Origin: Owenia fusiformis
Lineage: Eukaryota; Annelida; Polychaeta; Sabellida; Oweniidae
Reading direction: 5' to 3'
Assembly (NCBI GenBank): GCA_903813345.2
Contig: CAIIXF020000005.1
Span: 19,783,375 to 19,843,374, forward strand
DNA length: 60,000 bases
Part shown: in pieces, positions 1-11,560 of the stretch
How the letters are laid out: each line of letters begins with the position of its first letter
Position numbering within the stretch: position 1 is the stretch's first letter
Program-made: the position numbers and the translations under genes
Notes under the pieces: model-generated
What the model was told of the DNA's origin: nothing
The model's database searches: none
The model's input: only the letters and a program-made list of their open reading frames with translations

Positions 1-938
1 TGTTTACTAGACTTATGCACACGCCCTGTATACAGAGAGCTTTTGCAAGTACATTATTTAAGATGTTCAGTAAAAGAAACTTTGATCTAGAAAGACTTTA
101 ACAGTACCTCTATTTGAGATAATTCCATAACAACAAATTATAATGTATATTTTCTCATACTGTATTCTATTTGTTGATATTCAATTATACATAAGTTGCA
201 TGTCTGGGGATAAAGGCCATATGATATTGATTCTGCCACTTTACAGCACTTTTACATACTATTTAGAACTGTGATACTGCCAAAATATATACAAGATGCA
301 AACCTGTAGATCCACTGTGATATGGGGGACCCTTCAGGAGGGTATTGGGCCAACCAGAGGGCCCTTATATCACTGATTAAGCAGGGTTTCTCTTTCCATT
401 TGCTCCCAGGAACATCAACCTTGGGGAAGATGTCTCCTCTTAGTAAGTGGAAGTAAACAGTGAACTCAGTATACAAAAATTATGGTCTCTATCACTGTCT
501 TATTGTGCATTTAGTAATTTTCACATGGGAATTTTAATATTACCCACACATGTATCAACTTGGTGTCTCATAAGCCGGCATCGGCTAGAAGCAATGTTTT
601 TTAAAAAAGTGTTTTAAATGTATTTTAATATTATTGCTTGTGACACAAAAATAAACTATATTAAACTAAACTAAACTATATCTAGAGCTCTCATTGAAGG
701 ATTAAGTTTAACAGTCACGAGGGGTTTGAAAAGAAACTCCGTTTCAAGGTAATATTTCAGGTGAAAAATTCATTCCTTAATACTACTGTTTTCGGAGGGA
801 AATATGAAGGAATATAAATCATATTGAATCGTATTACATGAAAAAAATCAAATCGTATTGTCCCCGGGAAAAATCGTATTGGAGCGTATTAAGTTATTTT
901 TGGTTTCCCGGTTATTTTTAACCTTAAAACATAAAAAA
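1..938. other. No recognisable gene
   Basis: AT-rich sequence with only short open frames on either strand and no protein motif I recognise. The stretch around 650-680 has short TAAAC repeats. Nothing else is supported. Confidence 0.5.
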
Positions 939-1333
939 TAAAGGACGATTCTCGGTTTGGAGAACAGTCTCCTGGGCTAATAATTTTTTCATGAAAAATA
1001 TAGGAATATTACCCAAATTAAAATATGAATATTCAAAAGAGGGCATTTAAATCTACAAGATGTAAAAATGACAAATTGGTCTGAAGCAGGGGTAACGCTC
1101 AATTAGACCGATTCAATAAAATACAAGTCTCGATTTGGGGAAAGAAGTTCATCAGTGTACTGCCCTAATAATTTTTTGCAAAAAATCTAGAAATATTACC
1201 CAAATTAAATTATGACTATTTAAAAGAAGACATTCAAATATATATTATGTAAAAAAATCAAATCTGTCCGAAGCAGGGATAATGCTCATTTAGATTGATG
1301 AACTTCGTTCTCCAAACCGAGAATCGTCCTTTA
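939..1333. mobile_element. Small fold-back element with TA-ended inverted repeats
   Basis: The sequence TAAAGGACGATTCTCGGTTT near 939-965 recurs in reverse complement at 1307-1333, so the ends are inverted repeats of about 26 bp. The interior holds two diverged tandem copies of a block of about 185 bp, starting at about 980 and 1165; each contains a CTAATAATTTTTT stretch and a GAAGCAGGG(G/A)TAA motif. There is no coding potential. The structure suits a miniature inverted-repeat element of Tc1/mariner type, but the superfamily is inferred from the TA ends only. Confidence 0.55.
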
Positions 1334-2120
1334 ACTTCAAACAATGTGCATTTATTAATATAATGTTTGCATTATCCAAATGTAACATTTTAAAGGAATG
1401 TATTACGGAATAAATAGGTTATTTCTGGTCGGGATTGAATATGGGTTTTATTCCTCGGAAAGTCCCATAGCGTTTGTGCCAGCTATCAGCTTCAGGTGAT
1501 GGCATCTGTCAATTAGTTTTAGTCTAAAAAAGCCAGGTTGCGTGTCAGATCTATTCATTTTTTAAATTGTCCTCTATCCAAAATCCTCTGTCCAAACAAT
1601 TCAGTTTGGAACGATTAACGATGCACCTTTCAGTGAAAGCATGGGTTTTCAACTCTAATTGAAAGCCCATGGTGAAAGCGATAAGGCTAACTATTGAAAA
1701 CTGTTTTAAGGTGAAAGGATGGGTGAAATATGAATCTTAGAAGAACTAAGGGCAAGAGTTGGAGTCACGAAACTGTAAAGAGACATCTGAACAATATGAA
1801 CAAAAATGCACCACGTCCAACATGCATTAAAAGTCGGAATACTTTTGTCATGGGAGGCGATATCATTGGCAGAAATACACATAAGTATTTTAACTTCGAA
1901 AAAACAGTTTCTTTCAGACTGGAAATATTTAACCGAGCTCTTTTATATCTATAGCTAATGCTAACCTTTATCAATAAAGAGTTTTGAAGAATTCGGCTCA
2001 TCTATCGCTTAGAAAATGCTTGTCAAAACAGCTTCTTTTAGACTGAAATGGGTCACATTTCCACGAATATTGATATAGGACATTTTTGCTTGCTGTTTCT
2101 AATTTTAATTTTATTATATA
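1334..2120. other. No supported gene
   Basis: Only two overlapping short open frames (1730-1954 + and 1765-2001 -) with no recognisable motif. A short imperfect inverted repeat around AAAGCATGGGTTTTCA at 1635-1680 is the only structure seen. Confidence 0.4.
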
Positions 2121-2282
2121 TACAGGGTGGGCCAAAAAACGCCACTTTTTTTCAAGACACTATAACTTTTTTATTTTCCAACCTACATACCCCAAATTTT
2201 GCAATTATATAGTGCCAAGGGTTCTTAGTAAGAATATAATGTAACAAGTCCTTCAACTGGGATTTTAATCTTAATTTTATTG

Positions 2283-3417
2283 TATATAGTAGCCCGGACA
2301 GAATTGTTCAATGGTCACTCTTTCTTTAATTACTTTTTTAATTTACAGTATTATCAAAATCTGATTACAGATTTGGAAACTAGAGTAAAATTCTGACATA
2401 CAAAAAAATATTTATGAAACATCTCTTAATTTAATGATATTATAGGCGTTCATAGTATGAGTGACGCGAATACATAATTCACCATTTTGTCTCATACTTG
2501 TTCAAAAATGGCGGCATCAGGTTTTGTGGTTTGAATGTTCAATTGAAAATTAATATCTAAGAAATATAGGCCTACGAAATCATGTAGACTGCTGCCTTGG
2601 TATAAGGTAATGACTGCATTTATAACCCTTTGTTTTAAATTGACTTGTATGTATACCAGTACTTAAAAAGGTTTGTACATTGTATGTACATGTACAGTAT
2701 ATTGGTAAGGTCGCAGGCTTAAAGATTTTTGGCCATTCCATTGTTACTCGTAGTGGATTAGCAACCCTACATGTAGTTCGTTTAACCTGTGCAACTTTAG
2801 GGTCATACTGCCACAGTTTGTAATGTCTTTCCCAGTCACACGCCTCTTAACCCATCCTTGGCATGCATGTGAATTGTTCTTCAGCTTTTCATTGGCCTCT
2901 GAGATGGCTGTTTGGAGCTCTTGAAAAGATTGAGGACTTACTCTCATCACACCCCGCACATTGGGGCGCCACCTTTTCAAATCCTCTTGAACACAACCCC
3001 GAACATTTCAATAGAGTTGATTTCATAATTCATATAGCCTCAAAGGGAGTTAATTTATTGTATTTGATGAATGGTCAGTTGCTGCTGCATTACATCAGAA
3101 TTGTAACGGTGGCCGCATGGCCCTATAGTCCTATGACAATTTTTAAATATTAACTTTCAACTGAACATTCAAATTCACAAAATATGCCGCCATTTTGAAC
3201 AAATATGAGGCAAAATGATGAATTATGTATTTGCGTCAGTCATACTATGAACGCCTATAATATCAATAAATTAAGAGATGTTCCTAAAATATTATTTTTG
3301 TATGTCAGAATTTTACTATAGTTTTCAAATATGTGATTAGACTATGATAATACTGAAAATTAAAAAGTTATTTAAGAAAAAGTGACCATTGAACAATTCT
3401 GTCCGGGCTACTATATA
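2283..3417. mobile_element. TA-flanked DNA transposon with inverted repeats of about 280 bp
   Basis: The left end TATATAGTAGCCCGGACAG and the right end CTGTCCGGGCTACTATATA are exact reverse complements. Similarity continues inward for about 280 bp (left arm to about 2565, right arm from about 3140) with scattered substitutions. Landmarks found in both arms include TAGGCGTTCATAGTATGA and a GCCGCCATTTT block. The terminal TA dinucleotides fit Tc1/mariner insertion. The central part contains a degraded coding trace on the minus strand. Confidence 0.7.
2744..3060 (-). pseudogene. Degraded mariner-type transposase C-terminus
   Basis: The minus-strand translation contains a 'LTPFEA' trace and then, in a shifted frame, 'SPQSFQELQTAISEANEKL' followed by a Cys-x3-VKRRV segment and 'NCGSM'. 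In intact mariner/IS630-like transposases the last part has a (S)PDLTPxDFxLWG motif, an 'LQELQxxI' helix and a 'RRRLxxCIxxNGGHF' tail, and the order here matches. Frames are broken by stops. The assignment rests on pattern order and its position between long inverted repeats. Confidence 0.4.
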
Positions 3418-3734
3418 ACTGATCTATTTCATATTATTAGCACTTGCTAATGATACCATCTAGTTCCTCAATAAGAATCTTCAAAAAATGCTCATTTTCT
3501 GAGACACCCGATATACTCTGTACAAAATGCATAAACTAGTAAATAGACTGCACACTAGATTAATGTTCTTGTGCTCTAGATGGATTTTCTATTCATTATC
3601 TTATATTAGGAGTTCAGGTGGTTTATTGGTGACTGTCCGTTTTATTTAACTATTAATCATCACTTAATTGTGCTAATTAGGCTCCCTTAGGCAAACCTTC
3701 CGATAAAGTCCAGAAGTACTCGAAGGCAAAAACC

Positions 3735-3950
3735 GCTTTTACAAACTGGCTTCTGAAGGACAACAGAAGCCGGCTTCTGGAGTCACCAAGAAGCCGGCTT
3801 TTACAAACTGGCTTCTTACGTACAACAGAAGCCGGCTTCTACAGTCAACAAGAAGCCGGCTTTTAAAAACCGGCTTCTGAAGGACAACAGAAGCCGGCTT
3901 CTGGAGTCACAAAGAAGCCGGCTTTTAAAACTGGCTTCTTACTTACTGAC
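3735..3950 (+). repeat. Left subterminal AGAAGCCGGCTTCT repeat array
   Basis: Short palindromic motifs AGAAGCCGGCTTCT and AAGCCGGCTTTTA alternate with spacers such as GGAGTCACCA and GGACAACAG. The same motif class recurs in inverted order at 6480-6645. Subterminal motif arrays of this kind are typical transposase-binding regions of hAT elements; that role is inferred. Confidence 0.7.
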
Positions 3951-3959
3951 GTACTGCAA

Positions 3960-5735
3960 ACATGGCTTTTGAATATAGTTTATATTGTCATATTTTTGCA
4001 AAACTATACGGGTAAATTGAATTCTAAGCATGGATATCGATGAATTTGATCACGTTCATCAATTCCAAAAATATTATGCATTGTATTTCTGTTTAATAAA
4101 AACGCACCGCTCATTTTTCAAAACTGGCTCCAATTTGGAGCCAGTTTTCAAATCAGCTCGCACCATTAAACACAAGCTATTAACGGACAATCTAGCCACT
4201 GGGAATCACGAGATACTGTCTCCCGATCATTTTGATGTTGATTATGCATCTTATTCTCGTATAATCTGCATGAAAATAAGGAAAAACTGAAAAATATGTA
4301 AAATTGTAATATATTTAAAGATTTTTTGCAAAAAGTAATTTCAAGCCAAAACTATGAGAGAAAATTCATTTCTAAGTAAAAATATCGATGAATTAGATCA
4401 CGTTCACTAAATCAGAACAGATTATGCATTGCATTTCCGTTTAATAAAAACGCACCGCTCATTTTTCAAAACTGGCTCCAACTTGGAGCCAGTTTACAAA
4501 TCAGCTCGCTCCATCTTACATAAGCCATGTAGGGACAATCTAGCAACTGGGAATCACGGAATACTGTCTCACGATCATTTCTATGTGCATTATGCATCTT
4601 ATTCTCGTATAATTTGCATGAAAATGAGAAAAAACTGAAAAATACATAAAATTGTAACTTATTTCAAGATTTTTTGGAAAAAGTCATTTCAAGCCAAAAC
4701 TATGAGAGAAAATTCATTTCTAAGTAAAAATATCGATGAATTAGATCACGTTCACTAAATCAGAACAGATTATGCATTGCATTTCCGTTTAATAAAAACG
4801 CACAGCTCATTTTTCAAAACTGGCTCCAATTTGGAGCCAGTTTACGAATCAGCTCGCTCCATCTTACACAAGCTATGTAGGGACAATCTAGCAACTGGGA
4901 ATCACGGGATACTGTCTCACGATCATTTCTATGTGCATTATGCATCTTATTCTCGTATAATTTGCATGAAAGTGAGAAAAAACTGAAACATACGTAAAAT
5001 TGTAACTTATTTCAAGATTTTTTGGAAAAAGCCATTTCAAGCCATAACTATGAGAGAAAATTCATTTCTAAGTAAAAATATCGATGAATTAGATCTCGTT
5101 CACTAAATCAGAATAGATTATGCATTGCATTTCCGTTTAATAAAAACGCACCGCTCATTTTTCAAAACTGGCTCCAACTTGGAGCCAGTTTACAAATCAG
5201 CTCGCTCCATCTTACACAAGCTATGTAGGGACAATCTAGCAACTGGGAATCACGGGATACTGTCTCACGATCATTTCTATGTGCATTATGCATCTTATTC
5301 TCGTATAATTTGCATGAAAGTGAGAAAAAACTGAAAAATACGTAAAATTGTAACTTATTTCAAGATTTTTTCGAAAAAGCCATTTCAAGCCAAAACTATG
5401 AGAGAAAATTCATTTCTAAGTAAAAATATCGATGAATTAGATCACGTTCACTAAATCAGAATAGATTATGCATTGCATTTCCGTTTAATAAAAACGCACT
5501 GCTCATTTTTCAAAACTGGCTCCAACTTGGAGCCAGTTTACAAATCAGCTCTCTCCATCTTACACAAGCTATGTAGGAGGGACAATCTAGCAACTGGGAA
5601 TCACGGAATACTGTCTCACGATCATTTCTTTGTGCATTATGCATCTTATTCTCGTATAATTTGCATGAAAATGAGAAAAAAACTGAAAAATACGTAAAAT
5701 TGTAACTTATTTCAAGATATTTTGCAAAAATTCAT
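3960..5735 (+). repeat. Five direct 348-bp tandem units
   Basis: The motif TTTAATAAAAACGCAC(C/A)GCTC recurs at about 4092, 4440, 4788, 5136 and 5484, a spacing of 348 bp. Each unit carries a perfect small palindrome (AAACTGGCTCC, a 4-nt loop, then GGAGCCAGTTT). The first unit is the most diverged, and the fifth carries a 3-bp insertion. The open frames of about 69 codons inside each unit are by-products of the repeat and are not annotated as genes. Confidence 0.9.
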
Positions 5736-6478
5736 TTCATTCATAACATGCATAATGCACATAAAAATAATCGTGAGATAGTATTTCGTGATTCCCAGTT
5801 GCTAGATTGTCCCTACATAGCTTGTTTAAGATGGAGCGAGCTGATTTGTAAACTGGCTCCAAGTTGGAGCCAGTTTTGAAAAATGAGCGGTGCGTTTTTA
5901 TTAAACGGAAATGCAATGCATAAAATGATCTGATTTAGTGAACGTGATCTAATTCATCGATATTTTTACTTAGAAATGAGTTTTCTCTCATAGTTTTGGC
6001 TTGAAATGACTTTTTGCAAAAAATCTTTAAATATATTACAATTTTATGAATTTTTCAGTTTTTTCTCATTTTCATGCAAATTTTTCGAGAATAACATGCA
6101 TAATGCACATAAAAATAATCGTGAGATAGTATTTCGTGATTCCCAGTTGCTAGATTGTCCCTACATAGCTTGTGTAAGATGGAGCGAGCTGATTTGTAAA
6201 CTGGCTCCAAGTTGGAGCCAGTTTTGAAAAATGAGCGATGCGTTTTTATCAAACAGAAATGCAATGCATAATCTACTCTTATTTAACGAACATGATTTAA
6301 TTCATCGATATTTTTACTTAGAATTAAATTTCCCCTATAGTTTTGGTTTGAAATTACTTTTTGCAAAAAAATCTTGCAATATGTTACAATTTTACTTATT
6401 TTCATTTTTTTCTCATTTCCATGCTAATTATACGAGAATAAGATGCATAATGCACAACAAAATGATTGAGAGAGAGAA
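5736..6478 (-). repeat. Two inverted copies of the 348-bp unit
   Basis: The same unit appears in reverse orientation at about 5740-6060 and 6090-6430, including the AACTGGCTCCAAGTTGGAGCCAGTT palindrome. Together with the five direct units this makes a long fold-back whose transcript would form an extensive hairpin. Confidence 0.85.
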
Positions 6479-6479
6479 T

Positions 6480-6645
6480 CTGGCTTTTTAAAACTGGCTT
6501 CTTGGTAACTGCAGAAGCCGGCTTCTGTAAGTCATTCGAAGCCGGTTTTTAAAAGCCGGCTTCTTGGTAACGCCAGAAGCCGGCTTCTGATGTACTGTAG
6601 AAGCCGGGTTTAAAAGCCGGCTTTGAAAGCCGGCTTTATATATTT
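6480..6645 (-). repeat. Right subterminal CCGGCTTCT repeat array
   Basis: Inverted counterpart of the array at 3735-3950, with motifs such as AGAAGCCGGCTTCTG and AAAAGCCGGCTT. It closes the fold-back element just inside its right end. Confidence 0.7.
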
Positions 6646-6670
6646 GCCTTCGACTCTTTCTCATAAAGTC

Positions 6671-7193
6671 ATCAGACAGTTCTAAGATGGTAGCTACATA
6701 TCGAAGAATGTTGAAAATATCAATTTACAATAATGAAACGAACGTTTATTTATGTTTTCTATGTTATATTACTTATTTTAGAACCGCATGTATTTTAAAC
6801 GCTCAAGTGCCAAGTTGCTCAGTTGTCCAATGTCCAAGTTTATTTCAAACAATCAAATAAATGTACAAAGCGCATAAAGTTGCCACATTAATAGATTGAC
6901 AGTAGCGGCAACAAAATAATTAAATTCCCATCCTAACATATGTTTTTTATGAGAAGTATGATTTTAATCCTCAAATGTTTTTGACCATTTAGTACAAAAA
7001 TGTACATTTGTGTTATTTGCTCAGTACGATCGATGCTATTGCATATCTATTATATACAAGGTGTAGACTTGTGAAAAAATCAAGAAGAAAGTTGATGAAT
7101 CATTCGTGATTTTAAACAGGAATATTTGGTTAGAGATAAAACTATATCTTGCCTTCAGAGCCATGATTGTTGCAGCACTATATACTCATTTTG
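6671..7193. other. No recognisable gene
   Basis: AT-rich spacer between the hAT-like element and the remains of the minus-strand glycosyltransferase-like gene. Only short frames are present. Confidence 0.4.
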
Positions 7194-9172
7194 TCAAAAT
7201 AATTTTTTAGAAATTTCGATGAGCGTTGAATATGTGGCATTTTTGCCACGATTTATTCGTTTCTTCTTATCTCACGGGGTACCATCGAATAATTTTGGCA
7301 ACGTACCGGAGAACGGCATTTTACTAAGAAATGGCAATAATTTAGCACAATATATTTTTTAACTAGAGTTCTACTTTGATTTTGACAAAAGTAAGTATTC
7401 CATGCAATGGCTATTTCATTCATGAGTTTGTAGGAATTCAGTTGGAACCCAGTTCTGATCAAGTACGAAGTTATTGAAATCGGCGCAGTCGGACTTTACT
7501 CCGAAAGATGGTTTTTCGATTATAACTTTTTACAACATTTAAGTATAGACTTTTGAAAAAAGTACAGAATAGTCCTTATACTATTGAATAATTCTGTTAT
7601 TTCTGATTCACACGACTCTGATTTGTTTAATTAAAAAAAAAGTTTTAAAAATATTACTTAGGAACGTAACCGGAGCTGGGAACGTAACCGGAGCAGATCA
7701 GTTGAATTATATAATTTAAAAAAATGATTTAAAGCATATATATTAATAAATACGCACTCGAACAATCCCGTATGTTTTTAAATTAGTATATGTGCTTTAA
7801 ATCATATATTTTAATTTTTTTTGATTAAATAATTCAACTGATCTGCTCCGGTTACGTTCCCAGCTCCGGTTACGTTCCTAAGTAATATTTTTAAAACTTT
7901 TTTTTAAATTAAACAAATCAGAGTCGTGTGAATCAGAAATAACAGAATTATTCAAAAGTATAAGGACTATTCTGTACTTTTTTCAAAAGTCTATACTTAA
8001 ATGTTGTGAAAAGTTATAATCGAAAAACCATCTTTCGGAGTAAAGTCCGTCTGCGCCGATTTCAATAACTTCGTACTTGATCAGAACTGGGTTCCAACAG
8101 AATTCCTACAAACTCATGAATAAAATAGTTATTGCATGGAATACTTACTTTTGTCAAAATCAAAATAGAACTCTAGTTAAAAAATATATTGTGCTAAATT
8201 ATTACCATTTCTTAGTAAAATGTCGTTCTCCGGTACGTTGCCAAAATTATTCGATGGTACCCCGTGTATCTGTCGTTTGTTCAGAGCGTAATCCCGAGCA
8301 GTGGTTATGGTGGATTTTTAAAATTGTACATGGATTCAATCCATTTTTCTTCAATCTCTTTGTGATCGTGTACATAAACAGGTTCTCAACACCCAGTAAA
8401 TTAATTGGATAATCGAGAAAATTTAGGCTCCATTTGTCAAAAGGTATGTCCATGAACATAACGTGCGCATCGTGAGATCCTTTGTACGGCGGTCTGGTGC
8501 AAAAGTTAACATCTGGGGTGCAGTTGGCCAATGCAGTAGAATGTCTAGTTAAACAATATGCCACCCTATGCTCCACTAAATATCTATCTTTGATCAGGTT
8601 AAATCCTTCTCCAAGAGATATATCAGCGTTCATTATAGCAATATTCTTAAACATCAGATGCTCATTTGCGTACGCGGCATAATCCTTGTAAGTGGGGAAA
8701 CCTCGTAATTTGTGGAAACGAACCATTGTGTCGATGTCCGAAGGGGAGAAAAGAGTTGTTGTCAGCGATTTTAAATATTTTTCAACGTTTGGGTTTTCCA
8801 CGAGAAGATGTATTCTTTCAACACATGGGTGCTTCATATTTAATGAAAGAGACCGAATAAAGTCCATTTGGCGATTTTTAAATCGTTCGATAGACATATT
8901 AAGAAATCCATGCGAGGCAATATCATTAGAAGACTCCAAGACTGGAAATGTTGTTATAATGTTCAACATAGCATCACATGTGAAATCACGAGAAGCCTTC
9001 CTTTAGCTTCTATCAGTGATATTACATATCTCGGTTGTAATTGTACAGTTTCATTACATCGCTCATTATCACACTTCTTATCTAATTCAGCAATGAACAC
9101 ATGCACTAGCTTCAAGCTAACCGTTACTATTATCAACAAAAGAATGCATTTGTTCTTTCTCATTAAACGCAT
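7194..9172 (-). pseudogene. Putative glycosyltransferase gene, disrupted by a palindromic insertion and a frameshift
   Basis: A minus-strand frame starts at 9172 with a basic N-terminus and one hydrophobic segment (CILLLIIVTVSL), as in type II Golgi membrane proteins. A second, shifted frame begins at about 9002 and runs to 8272. It contains IERFKNRQ, CVERIHLLVEN, an IMNADISLGEGF block that could be the metal/nucleotide-sugar site, a TRHST segment, YKGSHDAHVM, NLLGVENLF, NPCTILKIHHNHCSG. This order matches a widespread uncharacterised family with a GT-A-like 'NxDI' motif. One missing base near 9000 separates the two frames. A 994-bp palindrome (7273-8266) then interrupts the 3' end. Across the duplicated TATCT the frame continues into 7268-7194, ending at a TGA. 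The function is inferred from motif order; the gene appears non-functional as sequenced. Confidence 0.55.
7273..8266. mobile_element. 994-bp near-perfect palindromic element, TATCT duplication
   Basis: The left arm from CACGGGGTACCATCGAA and the right arm ending TTCGATGGTACCCCGTG are reverse complements over about 470 bp each, separated by a short loop near 7745-7790. Each arm contains two adjacent GGAACGTAACCGGAGC motifs. The flanking 5-bp repeat TATCT is at 7268-7272 and 8267-8271. Ends beginning CAC plus 5-bp duplications occur in the Transib/RAG-like superfamily, but the AT-rich target and missing transposase leave the class open. Confidence 0.75.
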
Positions 9173-9225
9173 TTTGAGTGATATTAAGTATTGTTCTTTC
9201 TTGTCATCAACTCATGCCATCTAAT

Positions 9226-11229
9226 CAATGCTGCATTTTATCCAGAACAGTGGAACATGAATTGAGCACACCATCCATTAATCAAGTATGTCTGTTGATG
9301 CCATGTAACTGCGCAAAAACAAAAACCTATGTTTAGAATCCTCTCAAACATACAAGTAATATAAGTCCATTAATGACGTACATACACTTATAATGTTTCT
9401 TAATTAGATGCATTTTTCATTTTTTATTGCCCAACCATATTTGCTTGAATGTGACTCTTATGTGCTGACCCTCCTTAAAATCTGAATTGATTTATTGACA
9501 TGCAAGACCCATTCTCGAATATTCAAAAGGCTATGAAATCGAATGAGCATGGAATGTTTTTTGCAAAATATTGAATTAATATACAGAACATTTCTTCTCG
9601 TGGTTCAACTTGAATGGTTATAAAAGCGGTTATTTTTTCGCAAGGTGACCCTTTTAGTTCAGAAGACGATTGAATCATCATCGATATAATAGAGAGACAG
9701 TTTAAGCTTGCAATGTTTTTCACAACTTAACCGTGAACAAAAAGTACATGAATCAATAAAGTAATGTGTATGCGGGCCAATTTACGATAATTGACATTTC
9801 AAAAAATACAAATTTCGAAAATTAAAATATTCATATTACGATGGTTTTTTCTTGAAGTGTAAAGGAAACACATTATATTTTATAAATTCGTAAGCGGCAT
9901 CATTGGAACTATATAGACATTTCGTAACGTGAGCAATTTTCTAAGGAATAAAAAATTAACATATTTTCGTTCAATAAGTCTGGTTTAATTTCAAACAAGA
10001 TACTATTTATCACATATGTGTGTATCAAACAAACAATAAACATGTTTCCTTGGATATTAGTATTGAATTGTTAAATATAAATGGAAATAATGTAAAAAAA
10101 AAAATGTGAGTGAACATTATCGTTTGAAATTATTAGATGCAAATTATTTTGAACTACCCCTATGATCAAAATGTAATATATTCCTTTCGCCTTGTTTATA
10201 TTATATTTGTTAAATCTTTCAATTAGTTTAATTTTGAATGGACCGGGTCCTATTATCAAAGGGTGTGTACCAGATTAAGCGTGACAGGTGAATGTGCAGG
10301 GTACTAGGGTAGGTACAACACGAGGGTGATGACATTTGAGCAAACTGATGTTTTCATCGTTTCAGAAAGATCTGATCTAGTTTCTAGATATTTTTATAAG
10401 TAAATGTTTGTAACAACATCGTAGACAGTCAACTTGACCGTGAATATTTTAGTTCAAACTTCAGAAACTATCAATGTAGTATATGGTATAATGTTCGGTT
10501 ACGGTAAGCTTCGACACATAGGTCGGCGTTTCGATTTTACACGCAAGCTTAAACTCCCTAATATTACTTCTTCGCCTCCTACGAAGAAATGTAAAAGAGA
10601 AGGATTGATAAGGAGACCTTTTAGAAGTTTTTAACTTCTTTTATTCAATAAGTGATCATCATGGAATTTAGACAACTTTTTTAGAATGAGGTGGATTTTG
10701 ACATCCTGAAATATTGTATTTGTATTATCAAAACGTTCGTTTCTACAACGTTTTTTTGTGAAGCAATGAAATTCCATTTTCTATTCTTAACCGTTATCTT
10801 TTGCATGATAAAATAAAAACCTAGTACTGTACGAGCAAATTAAATTTGTCTAAGCCAGATGATGAAGTAAGTCTTAGTTTTCGTAAACAAACCGATGCGC
10901 ATTCCACTAGAAGTTGAGATTTCTTTTAGAATTGGTTCCACTATTCTGGTCATTCTCGTTAGTAGGAGAAATATGTTACTGAGCAAACTTAGAATCTAAC
11001 CAATTTAGTGAAGAATAGGGCTTTTAAACAGGAGACTAAATTTGGTTTTCGTAGCTTTTGATTGAGCTTTTTCGAAATGACCATCATGATTTAAAGTTAC
11101 TATGGGGTTATTTCTTTTTCCAAATAACACGCACGCACATTTTTTGCCTGAAGTCTTCTTTATATTACTCAGGCCCTCAGCCAGGCTGTATGTGGAGGGG
11201 GGGGGATATGGGGCTTGTGCGATCTTGAA
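9226..11229. other. Intergenic, no supported gene
   Basis: AT-rich region between the broken glycosyltransferase-like gene and the cadherin gene. Short frames (for example 9523-9723 - and 10434-10634 +) show no family motif. No promoter element can be assigned with confidence. Confidence 0.4.
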
Positions 11230-11560
11230 CGATATTCTTTCTATTTGACCTTCAAGATTTGATCTTCGGTGACCTTTTCAAGGTCAAAAAAGGTCAAAAA
11301 GATCTTTTTTGAACTTGCTTCAAAATGACCATTTTTTCAAATCCTCTACAAGTTATCAGAAATTCAAGTCTGACTTTAGATTTGAGATTCGACCTTCATT
11401 GACCTTCTCAAGGTCAAAAAGGTCTTTTTTAACTTGCTTCAAATTGACCAATTCTTTTTTCAAAATCACCTAGAAGTTCTCAAAAGTTCAAATCTGACTA
11501 TAGATTTGACCTTCAATGACATTCTCAAGGTCAAAAAATATTTGACCAACAGAAAGGCAT
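11230..11560. repeat. Diverged tandem repeat rich in TCAAGGTCA sites
   Basis: About three copies of a unit of 115-130 bp, each with GACCTTC near the start, then TTCTCAAGGTCAAAAAGGTC and an ACTTGCTTCAAATTGACC-like segment. TCAAGGTCA is the extended half-site of monomer-binding nuclear receptors (ERR and NR5A type). The block lies 0.6-1.0 kb upstream of the cadherin start codon. Regulatory function is speculation; related repeats can be simple satellites. Confidence 0.5.

Larger units (their letters stand above)
2123..3520. mobile_element. Possible outer mariner-like element, interrupted
   Basis: CAGGGTGGGCCAAAA directly follows a TA at 2121-2122. The right end near 3495-3520 reads as an inverted, diverged relative of the same terminus (tgagacacccgatatactctg, then TA). 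Mariner/IS630-type elements commonly have CAGGGTG-like ends and TA duplications. The ends are separated by the better preserved element at 2283-3417, which would have inserted into this one. End similarity is weak, so this is tentative. Confidence 0.3.
3711..6662. mobile_element. hAT-like non-autonomous fold-back element, 8-bp duplication ATAAAGTC
   Basis: The direct repeat ATAAAGTC at 3703-3710 and 6663-6670 flanks a 2,952-bp block. Its ends are inverted repeats: CAGAAGTACTCGAAGGCAAA on the left matches the reverse complement of the right end at 16 of 20 positions. An 8-bp duplication and a CAG-starting terminus are hAT hallmarks. Inside each end are arrays of AAGCCGGCTTCT-type subrepeats. 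The middle has five direct copies of a 348-bp unit followed by two inverted copies. No transposase is encoded, so movement would need a source in trans. Confidence 0.8.

Noticed and set aside
4030-6491. Repeated frames of about 69 codons ('FFKTGSNLEPV')
   Set aside because: They follow the 348-bp units of a fold-back transposon, appear on both strands, and part of the peptide simply encodes the DNA palindrome AACTGGCTCC...GGAGCCAGTT.
7126-8412. Frames 'MIRTGFQ(L/Q)NSYKLMN' on opposite strands
   Set aside because: Mirror images produced by the two arms of the 994-bp palindrome, not genes.
10434-10634. 66-codon frame with a basic C-terminus
   Set aside because: Short, no recognised domain, and no evidence of splicing or conservation visible.
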